Source of the DNA: Planctomycetaceae bacterium
GTDB lineage: Bacteria > Planctomycetota > Phycisphaerae > Phycisphaerales > SM1A02
Reading direction: 5' to 3'
DNA: 8,101 nt
Assembly (NCBI GenBank): GCA_027488415.1
Contig: JAIYBS010000182.1
Span: 1-8,101 of the forward strand
Position numbers and translations under genes: made by a program. Below, in pieces: positions 1 through 5,167 of the stretch (position 1 is the stretch's first letter; each line of letters starts with the position of its first letter). The notes under the pieces are model-generated. The model was not told the origin of the DNA. It searched no databases and worked only from the letters and a program-made list of their open reading frames with translations.

Positions 1-2077
1 CGCCCGTCTGCCACATCAGGAACGACCACTGGTCGACGGCGTCGGCCACGCGCTTCTCGAGCGGCTTGCCCGCGCCGTGGCCCGCGTCGCGGTCGACCCA
101 CAGCAGGATCGGCTCGGCCGACGGGTCGCTCGCGCTCGTGGCCTGCAGCACCGCCGCCATCTTGCGCGCGTGCAGCGGGTGCACGCGGGAGTCGTTCTCG
201 CCGGCCGTGAAGAGGACGGCCGGGTACTTCGTGCCCTTCTTCGCGTTGTGGTAGGGCGAGTACGCGCTCAGCCACTTGAACGCCGCGGCGTCCTCGCTCG
301 ATCCGTACTCCGGCACCCAGTAGCGCGCGAGCAGGAAGTTCTGGTAGCGGAGCATGTCGCAGAGCGGCACCGCGCTGATCGCCGCGCTCCAGAGCTCGGG
401 CCGCTGCGTCACCGCGACCGCGGTCAGCAGGCCGCCGTTCGAGCCGCCCATCACCGCGAGGTGCGCGGCGGACGTGTACTTGTCGGCGCAGAGCTTCTCG
501 GCGACCGCGTACAGGTCGTCGAACACGTTCTGCTTGCTCTGCAGCATGCCGGCCTTGTGCCAGGCGTCGCCGTACTCGCCGCCGCCGCGGAGGTTCGCCA
601 CCACGTAGATGCCGCCCTTCTCGAGAAACGGCACGATCGTCGGGATGAACTCGGGCTTGAGGCTCACGTCGAAGCCGCCGTAGCCGTAGAGGACCGCGGG
701 GTTGCTGCCGTCCATCTTGGTGCCGCGCTTCATCACCACGAACGCGGGCACCTGCGTGCCGTCCTTGCTGGTGGCGCGGACCTGGGTGACCTCGATGTCG
801 TCGAGCTTCGCGGGCACCTCGGGCTTCGCCCAGACCTCGGGCTTGTAGGGCTTCCAGAAGATGTCGCAGCGGTAGACCGTGCGCGGCATGTTGTAGCTCG
901 CGAAGCTGAGGAACATCTCGGTGTGCCGGCGGTCGCACTGCACGCTCGCGCTGCCGAGGCCGGGCAGCGGGATGTCGCCCGCGGGCTTGCCGTCGTACTT
1001 GTAGGTGCTGACGAGGTCGTGCGCGTCCTGCTGCCAGACGACGACGATCTCCTCCTTGCCGAACTCGACCTGCGCCATCACGGCGTCCTTGCGCTCGGGG
1101 ATGACGTCCTTCCAGTTGCCCTCGGCCGGGTTGTTCAGGTCGACCATCACCAGGCGCGTGTTCGGCGCGCCGAGCGTCGTGGTCATGTAGAGGCGGTCAC
1201 CGACCACCTCGACGGGCGTGAACTGCGCGCCGCGGCCCACGGCGACGGCGACGCGGCTGTCGCGGCCGTTGCGCAGGTCGTCGAGCTTCGCGGCCCAGAG
1301 GTCGTTCTCCGTCCAGCCGCGCGTCATGCCGAGGAGCACCCACTTGTCCTCGCTCGTCAGCGTGCCGAAGGGGATCTCGGAGGGCTTCACCTGCTTCAGG
1401 AAGACCGGGTCCTTCTCGACCGGCTCGCCGAGCTTGTGGAAGCAGACCACGCGGCTGTACGGGTCCTTCGGGTCGGTGAGCTTCGAGTAGACGAACGCGT
1501 CGCCCCACTGGTTCCATCCGCCGAAGCTGACCTTGCCCGGGATCTCGTCCTTGAAGTGCTCCTTCGTGTCGGTGTGCATCACCTTGAGCACGCTCATCTC
1601 GGAGCCGGACTTGCTGGAGCCGTACGCGAACTTCGAGCCCTGCCACGAGGGCGCCCACCAGTCGATGGAGGTGAGGCCGGTGGTGTCCATGACGTTCGGG
1701 TCGATGATCATCTCCGCGCCCACGTTCGCGCCGCCGTTGCGCGCGTAGACCGCGGGCTGGTTCATCTTGCCCTCGCGCATCGAGTAGAAGTAGTACGGGC
1801 CGCGGATGGTCGGCACGCCCCAGCTGGTGATCTGCATGAGGGGCGTCAGCTTCGTGCGCAGCTCCTCGCGGCAGCGCAGCGGGTCGAGCGTGCTGCGCAG
1901 GTGCGCGAGCTGCGCGTCGGTCCACGCCTTGACCTCGGGCGAGTCCTTCTCGAGCGGCTCGAGCCAGCGGTAGTCGTCGGAGACCTTCGTGCCGGCGTAG
2001 TCGTCGGCGACCGGCGCGACCTTCGTCTGGGGCGGGACGGCGAGCAACGCGGCGGCGAGCAGGATCGGGTTGATCAT
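1..2077 (-). CDS. Prolyl oligopeptidase, S9A family serine peptidase (C-terminus cut by window edge)
   Basis: Predicted serine peptidase that cleaves short peptides after proline; 692 residues are visible and few should be missing, because the family is about 690-710 long. Seen: a family-typical N-terminal segment (DDYRWLE near 34-40, with a following W52), a region about 75-420 consistent with the seven-bladed propeller, and a C-terminal alpha/beta-hydrolase domain. That domain carries YGYGGF (464-469), NLRGGGEYG (495-503), the nucleophile elbow GGSNGG with Ser546, the acid Asp629 in GENDSRV with substrate-binding Arg631, and His667 in AGHGAG. The triad and order match porcine POP S554/D641/H680. 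The first 14 residues (MINPILLAAALLAV) look like a short hydrophobic export signal but lack a basic n-region and a clear cleavage site, so periplasmic location is only possible. The ATG has no Shine-Dalgarno; TATCCT lies 6 bases upstream. It may be read alone or with map, 45 bases upstream. Confidence 0.96.
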   Translation of the reverse strand, partial: MINPILLAAALLAVPPQTKVAPVADDYAGTKVSDDYRWLEPLEKDSPEVKAWTDAQLAHLRSTLDPLRCREELRTKLTPLMQITSWGVPTIRGPYYFYSMREGKMNQPAVYARNGGANVGAEMIIDPNVMDTTGLTSIDWWAPSWQGSKFAYGSSKSGSEMSVLKVMHTDTKEHFKDEIPGKVSFGGWNQWGDAFVYSKLTDPKDPYSRVVCFHKLGEPVEKDPVFLKQVKPSEIPFGTLTSEDKWVLLGMTRGWTENDLWAAKLDDLRNGRDSRVAVAVGRGAQFTPVEVVGDRLYMTTTLGAPNTRLVMVDLNNPAEGNWKDVIPERKDAVMAQVEFGKEEIVVVWQQDAHDLVSTYKYDGKPAGDIPLPGLGSASVQCDRRHTEMFLSFASYNMPRTVYRCDIFWKPYKPEVWAKPEVPAKLDDIEVTQVRATSKDGTQVPAFVVMKRGTKMDGSNPAVLYGYGGFDVSLKPEFIPTIVPFLEKGGIYVVANLRGGGEYGDAWHKAGMLQSKQNVFDDLYAVAEKLCADKYTSAAHLAVMGGSNGGLLTAVAVTQRPELWSAAISAVPLCDMLRYQNFLLARYWVPEYGSSEDAAAFKWLSAYSPYHNAKKGTKYPAVLFTAGENDSRVHPLHARKMAAVLQATSASDPSAEPILLWVDRDAGHGAGKPLEKRVADAVDQWSFLMWQTG

Positions 2078-2083
2078 GCCCGC

Positions 2084-2089
2084 AGGATA
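2084..2089 (-). promoter_or_regulatory. Candidate -10 hexamer (TATCCT) for the prolyl oligopeptidase gene
   Basis: On the minus strand TATCCT is followed by six bases (GCGGGC) and then the ATG. Transcription starting the usual 6-8 bases after a -10 box would begin at or within a base or two of the start codon, giving a leaderless mRNA. No TTGACA-like -35 is visible and no Shine-Dalgarno precedes the ATG. The same arrangement recurs before other genes here, which is the main support. Confidence 0.5.
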
Positions 2090-2095
2090 GGTGCG

Positions 2096-2118
2096 CCCCG
2101 TGCCGCGTGGGCACGGGG
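2096..2118. repeat. Perfect 9-bp inverted repeat between map and the prolyl oligopeptidase gene (terminator hairpin or operator)
   Basis: Arms CCCCGTGCC (2096-2104) and GGCACGGGG (2110-2118) pair perfectly around a 5-base loop. The hairpin would begin 4 bases after the map stop codon on the minus strand and ends 6 bases before the candidate -10 of the downstream gene. A stable GC hairpin straight after a stop suggests a terminator or 3'-end stabiliser for the hutI-map transcript, but no T-run follows on either strand, so it is not a classical intrinsic terminator. It also covers where a -35 element would sit for the next gene, so an operator role is an alternative. Confidence 0.55.
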
Positions 2119-2122
2119 GAAA

Positions 2123-2995
2123 TCACCCTGCGATCACGTCGGGCAGCTCGAAGAGTCCCTCGGTGAGGTTGCGCGGTCCCTGCTCGGTGATCAGCACGTC
2201 CGCCTCGTAGTGGACGGCGAGCGAGCCGTCGGCGGTCCAGATCGGCCACTCGCGGCCCTTCGTGCGGGTCTCGGTGGTGCCGATCGCGATCATCGGCTCG
2301 ACGGCGACGATCATGCCGGGCTGCCAGGGCTTCCACGCCTCGCCCCATTCGCCGGGGTAGGTGGGGACGACGTTCGAGATGAACGGCGGGCCGTGCAGGC
2401 TGCGGCCGATGCCGTGGCCGCCGAGCCCGCGCACGAGGTGGAAGCCGCACTCCTTCTCGACGTGGCCCTGCACGGCCTTTGCCCAGTCGATGAGCGGTCG
2501 GCGCGGCTGCATCGCGTTGATGCCGCGGCGCAGGCTCTCCTTGCCGCTCTCCATCAGCGCGCGGGTGATCTTGTCGGGCTCGCCGAAGGAGTAGGTCCAC
2601 GCGGCGTCGCCGATCCAGCCCTTGTTGCGGACGCCGATGTCGATCGAGAGGACGTCGCCCGCCTTCACCGGGTCGCGGCTCATCGTGTGCGTGCCGTGGA
2701 CGACGCAGGCGTTCGGGCTCAGGCACGCGTGGCTCGGGTAGGGCGGATGCCCGCGCACCTGGTATCCGAGGAAGCAGCTCTCGCAGCCGAGGTCCTTGAG
2801 CGCCGCACCCACGAACGCGTCGATCTCGGCGAGCGTCAGCCCCGTGCGGAGGAAGCCGACGAGCCGGCGATGCACCTCGACCACGCGCTCCGCGGCGGCC
2901 TCTGCGTGGGCGATGTCCTTGGGGTCGGTGACGAGCACGGGGGCGGGATCGTAGGGGAAATCGGTGCCCGGGAACGCCGGGCGTCGTCCGCTCAC
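2123..2995 (-). CDS. map: Type I methionine aminopeptidase
   Basis: Removes the initiator methionine from nascent proteins in the cytoplasm using a two-metal centre in the pita-bread fold; 290 residues, slightly longer than the E. coli enzyme (264). All five expected metal ligands are present: Asp119 (LSIDIG), Asp130 (IGDAAW), His194 (GGHGIG), Glu233 (AVEPM) and Glu264 (HYEADV). Substrate-pocket histidines appear as His100 (VVHGTH) and His201 (SLHGPP). A short N-terminal extension (about residues 1-22) and a Trp-rich loop at 213-226 before the PGM motif add length. The start is the GTG at 2993-2995, whose GTGA overlaps the hutI TGA stop by four bases; this gives a full-length family match and implies translational coupling to hutI. 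The nearest GAGG is about 17 bases upstream, too far to be a normal ribosome site. No separate promoter is visible. Pairing a housekeeping map with a histidine-degradation gene is unusual. Confidence 0.96.
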   Translation of the reverse strand: MSGRRPAFPGTDFPYDPAPVLVTDPKDIAHAEAAAERVVEVHRRLVGFLRTGLTLAEIDAFVGAALKDLGCESCFLGYQVRGHPPYPSHACLSPNACVVHGTHTMSRDPVKAGDVLSIDIGVRNKGWIGDAAWTYSFGEPDKITRALMESGKESLRRGINAMQPRRPLIDWAKAVQGHVEKECGFHLVRGLGGHGIGRSLHGPPFISNVVPTYPGEWGEAWKPWQPGMIVAVEPMIAIGTTETRTKGREWPIWTADGSLAVHYEADVLITEQGPRNLTEGLFELPDVIAG

Positions 2996-4227
2996 GCGAC
3001 GCGCACGGCGACGTCCTCGCCGAGGATCGTCGCGTCCGGCCCCGGGCCGGCCACCTCGTGCGCGTACGCGCGCTCGTCGCGGTGCGCGAGGAGCTGCAGG
3101 TCCGCGCGCATGCCGGGCAGCACAGCGCCCGTCTCGTGCTCGAGGCCGAGGACGCACGCCGCGTTCCAGGTGACGGCGCAGATCGCCTCGGCGGCCGTGA
3201 GCCGCATGTGGCGTCCGGCGAGCGCGGCCGCGAACTGCGCGCTCGGGCTCGGCGCGCTGCCCGGGTTCCAGTTGCTCGCCACCGCCAGCGCGCCGCCGCG
3301 GTCGATGAGCGTGCGGCCGTCGGCGAAGCGGCCGTCGAGCGCGAAGCCGCACACCGGAAGCGCGACGCCGATCGCGCGGCTCGCCGCGAGCGCCGCGATG
3401 CCCGCGGGCGTGCTTGCCTCGAGGTGGTCGACGCTGCGCGCGCCGAGCTCGACCGCGAGCTCGAGCCCGCCGAGCGGGTTGAACTGGTCGGCGTGGATGC
3501 GCACCGCGCAGCCGAGGCGCCGTGCCTTGCCGAGGAGCTCGCGGCACATCGCGACGCTCCACGCGCCGTCCTCGCAGTAGGCGTCGACGGCGATCCCGGG
3601 CATCCGTTCGGCGACGCGCTCGACGAGCGCGCACATGTCGGCGAGCTGGTTCGGGTTCCCCGCGTCGATCGCGTGCCCGAGGAGGAGCGTCGGCACGACC
3701 GGCGCGGGCCACACGCGCCCGACCGCGAGGATCGCATCGAGCATCTTGAGCTCCGTCGCCGCGTCGAGGCCGTAGCCCGTCTTCACCTCGACCGCGCCGG
3801 TGCCGGTGGCCCGCATCTCGGCGAGCCGCTCCGCGAGCTGCGAGGCGAGCGCCTCGCGCGGCGCGGCGCGCACGGCCGCGACCGTCGACAGGATGCCGCC
3901 GCCCGACTTCAGGATCTCGAGGTACGACGCTCCGGCGCGCTTCATCTCCCACTCCGCCCAGCGCTCGCCGGCCCAGCAGGCGTGCGTGTGGCAGTCGACC
4001 GCGGCCGGCATCAGCACGCGCCCGCGCGCGTCGATGCGCATCGACGCCGCGCGCGTGGCGAGCGGCGCGTCGCCCACGTGCGCGATGCGGCCGTACTCGA
4101 CGACGACGTGCCCGCGCTCGATGACGCGGAGCTCGCGCATCTCGCCGCCGCGCCGCGCGCCCCCGCCCGCGGGCGGCATGCACGTGACGATGCGCGCGTT
4201 CTCGATCGCGATCGATCCTTCGACCAT
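2992..4227 (-). CDS. hutI: Imidazolonepropionase (histidine degradation), with Asp-to-Asn at a predicted metal-ligand position
   Basis: Predicted to hydrolyse 4-imidazolone-5-propanoate to N-formimino-L-glutamate, the third step of histidine breakdown; 411 residues, normal for the family. Amidohydrolase features in order: an N-terminal beta-sandwich part, metal-binding HxH at His80/His82 (VDCHTH), AGERWAEWE (86-94), GGGILSTV (109-116), VEVKTGYGLD (146-155), LGHAID with His185, metal ligand His245 in RIHADQF, DHLE with His268, and NPG at 321-323. The residue expected to be the last metal-binding/catalytic Asp (D324 in B. subtilis HutI, in TD-x-NPG) is Asn319 here (ASNWNPG). This may be a subfamily trait, a single-base error (GAC to AAC) or altered activity. 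Residues 18-30 form a Gly/Arg-rich insertion encoded by a G/C-only tract. Chosen start: the ATG at 4227; an in-frame ATG at 4251 would overlap the divergent sixA start and include the -10 box. No hutH, hutU or hutG is in view. It could also be a related amidohydrolase. Confidence 0.88.
   Translation of the reverse strand: MVEGSIAIENARIVTCMPPAGGGARRGGEMRELRVIERGHVVVEYGRIAHVGDAPLATRAASMRIDARGRVLMPAAVDCHTHACWAGERWAEWEMKRAGASYLEILKSGGGILSTVAAVRAAPREALASQLAERLAEMRATGTGAVEVKTGYGLDAATELKMLDAILAVGRVWPAPVVPTLLLGHAIDAGNPNQLADMCALVERVAERMPGIAVDAYCEDGAWSVAMCRELLGKARRLGCAVRIHADQFNPLGGLELAVELGARSVDHLEASTPAGIAALAASRAIGVALPVCGFALDGRFADGRTLIDRGGALAVASNWNPGSAPSPSAQFAAALAGRHMRLTAAEAICAVTWNAACVLGLEHETGAVLPGMRADLQLLAHRDERAYAHEVAGPGPDATILGEDVAVRVA
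4202..4215. repeat. Perfect 14-bp palindrome inside the start of hutI
   Basis: TCGATCGCGATCGA reads identically on both strands. It lies in hutI codons 5-9, about 23 bases before the plus-strand -10 box for sixA. It could be a dimeric regulator's operator for the divergent pair. However, it is built from GATC/CG steps that are frequent in this GC-rich coding sequence, so chance is a real alternative. Confidence 0.35.
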
Positions 4228-4233
4228 GCCTCG

Positions 4234-4239
4234 ACAGTA
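4234..4239 (-). promoter_or_regulatory. Candidate -10 hexamer (TACTGT) for hutI-map, overlapping the sixA -10
   Basis: Minus-strand TACTGT is followed by six bases (CGAGGC) and the hutI ATG. It shares the TA step at 4238-4239 with the opposed plus-strand hexamer. Transcription would begin about at the A of ATG, giving a leaderless mRNA. The CGAGG next to the ATG is too close to serve as a Shine-Dalgarno. No clear -35 box is seen; any such element would lie within the sixA coding region. Confidence 0.5.
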
Positions 4240-4243
4240 CCAT
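4238..4243 (+). promoter_or_regulatory. Candidate -10 hexamer (TACCAT) for sixA, overlapping the hutI -10
   Basis: TACCAT is followed by six bases (GAAGCC) and the sixA ATG at 4250. The GTAC at 4237-4240 is centred exactly midway between the two start codons, so the two opposed hexamers are symmetric around one axis. No Shine-Dalgarno or -35 is recognisable; the upstream promoter half would lie in hutI codons. Only one polymerase could open this 10-bp core at a time. Confidence 0.5.
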
Positions 4244-4249
4244 GAAGCC

Positions 4250-4738
4250 ATGGAGCTCTTCGTCATCCGCCATGCCAAGGCCGCCGACCGCGATCCCGAG
4301 GCGTGGCCGGACGACTCGCAGCGCCCGCTCACCCGGGAGGGCGCGAAGGAGTTCGAGCGCGTCGCGCGGTGCATCCTCGAGTGGCGTCCGTCCGTCGACA
4401 TGGTGCTCTCGAGCGGCTTCGTCCGCGCGTGGGACACCGCGCGCATCCTCCGCGCCAACGCGGGGTGGCCGAAGCCCATCCAGACGAAGCTCCTCGAGTC
4501 GACCGACGCCGGCTCCGCGGACCCGGTGATCGCGTTCCTCGCCGAGCAGCCCGCCGACGCGCGGATCGCGCTCGTCGGGCACGAGCCGATGCTGAGCGAG
4601 CTCGTCGTGGGCCTCGCCGGCGAGCGGGGCGGCATGCGGCTCGACCTCCGCAAGGGCGCGGTCGCGTGGCTCCGCGGGGAGCCGGGATCCATGTCGCTCC
4701 GCGGGCTGCTCGTGCCCGCCATGCTGCGCGGCGCGTAG
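4250..4738 (+). CDS. sixA: SixA-type phosphohistidine phosphatase (histidine phosphatase superfamily)
   Basis: Predicted cytoplasmic phosphatase that removes phosphate from phosphohistidine proteins; E. coli SixA acts on the nitrogen PTS phosphocarrier NPr. The 162 residues match SixA's usual size (about 160). Seen: the phospho-acceptor motif at the N-terminus, VIRHAKA with His8 and Arg7; RPLTREG (25-31); SSGFVRAWDTA (54-64) with conserved Arg59; and the second catalytic His111 in VGHEPML. There is no capping insertion as in longer phosphoglycerate-mutase relatives, which favours SixA. The ATG at 4250 gives the family N-terminus (MELFVIRH); an out-of-frame ATG at 4242 is ignored. No Shine-Dalgarno is seen; TACCAT lies 6 bases upstream. 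It is divergent from hutI with only 22 bases between start codons, and a STAS gene follows 29 bases after its stop. The actual substrate is unknown, since no histidine kinase or PTS protein is in view. Confidence 0.9.
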   Translation: MELFVIRHAKAADRDPEAWPDDSQRPLTREGAKEFERVARCILEWRPSVDMVLSSGFVRAWDTARILRANAGWPKPIQTKLLESTDAGSADPVIAFLAEQPADARIALVGHEPMLSELVVGLAGERGGMRLDLRKGAVAWLRGEPGSMSLRGLLVPAMLRGA

Positions 4739-4753
4739 CGCCCGGCCGTGGTG

Positions 4754-4759
4754 TAATCT
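4754..4759 (+). promoter_or_regulatory. Candidate -10 hexamer (TAATCT) for the STAS gene
   Basis: TAATCT lies in the 29-base gap after sixA and ends 8 bases before the STAS ATG. The preceding bases (GTG) give a weak TGn-like extension. No -35 or Shine-Dalgarno is visible. Transcription would begin about at the start codon, so the STAS gene may have its own leaderless transcript besides read-through from sixA. Confidence 0.5.
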
Positions 4760-4767
4760 TTCCGCCA

Positions 4768-5142
4768 ATGGAACTCCCCCCGAACAGGAAGAAGTCCCCC
4801 CTCGTCGAGGTTGCGTGGGACGGCCCGATCGTCCAGATCAAGTTCGCCGGCCCGAACATCGGCCAGCGCGAGACGCCGATCATCCAGGAGGACATCGGCC
4901 CTTACCTGAAGCTGAAGACGATCAAGTTCCTGGTGCTCGACCTGAGCTCGGTCAGCTTCATGAGCTCGATGGGGCTCAGCATGTTCATCGGCGCCCGCAA
5001 CGCCGCCGCCGCGGTCGGCGCGCAGCCCGTGCTCTACGGCCTCAACAAGGACCTGAAGAGCCTGATGGCCATGATGAAGATGGACAAGCTCTTCAAGGTG
5101 GTCGACTCGCAGGCCGACCTGTCGAAGCTGCTCGGGAAGTGA
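4768..5142 (+). CDS. Single-domain STAS protein (anti-sigma factor antagonist type)
   Basis: A small cytoplasmic protein of 124 residues made almost entirely of one STAS domain, the fold of SpoIIAA/RsbV, which bind and release anti-sigma factor kinases depending on Ser/Thr phosphorylation. Seen: an initial beta pair (VEVAWDGPIVQIKF, 13-26), the core strand FLVLDLSSVSF (54-64), the loop FMSSMGL (64-70) that aligns with FMDSSGL of SpoIIAA, then a helix (FIGARNAAAAVG) and the PVLYGLNKDLKSLM strand-helix. Ser67 aligns with the phosphorylated Ser58 of SpoIIAA, but the Asp before it is Ser66. Regulation by phosphorylation is therefore plausible but not assured. The Met/Lys-rich helix at 97-110 (KSLMAMMKMDKLFK) is striking but fits the usual 'gLdklF' segment of STAS proteins. 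The ATG is preceded by no Shine-Dalgarno. No anti-sigma kinase or sigma factor is adjacent, so its partner is unknown. Confidence 0.87.
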   Translation: MELPPNRKKSPLVEVAWDGPIVQIKFAGPNIGQRETPIIQEDIGPYLKLKTIKFLVLDLSSVSFMSSMGLSMFIGARNAAAAVGAQPVLYGLNKDLKSLMAMMKMDKLFKVVDSQADLSKLLGK

Positions 5143-5167
5143 CCGCGGGAGTCGGATCCGGCCGCGA

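Noticed and set aside
77..3580. Very long plus-strand open frame (1167 codons) opposite the prolyl oligopeptidase, map and hutI genes
   Set aside because: It is an antisense shadow produced by GC-rich codon use. Its translation is Arg/Ala/His/Val-rich with no domain, while the opposite strand holds three recognisable enzymes with intact catalytic motifs.
1197..3737. 846-codon minus-strand frame spanning parts of three genes
   Set aside because: It is out of frame with the real genes on the same strand, Arg/Ser/Ala-rich low complexity, and crosses their boundaries.
3058..4245. Plus-strand 395-codon frame opposite hutI, and similar frames at 3522-3749 and 2964-3173
   Set aside because: Arg/Ala/Glu-rich antisense shadows without motifs.
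4228..4251. Alternative hutI start at the ATG ending at 4251
   Set aside because: It would overlap the sixA start codon and place the -10 box in coding sequence. The added residues (MASWYCRG) have no family match.
4996..5142. Met-rich stretch at the end of the STAS protein as a separate metal-binding motif
   Set aside because: It aligns with the normal final helix of STAS domains; methionines alone are not enough.
5143..5167. Possible bidirectional terminator in the convergent gap (CGCGG/CCGCG arms and CGGATCCG palindrome)
   Set aside because: The stem is only 5 bp with a 13-base loop and no T-run on either strand; too weak to call.
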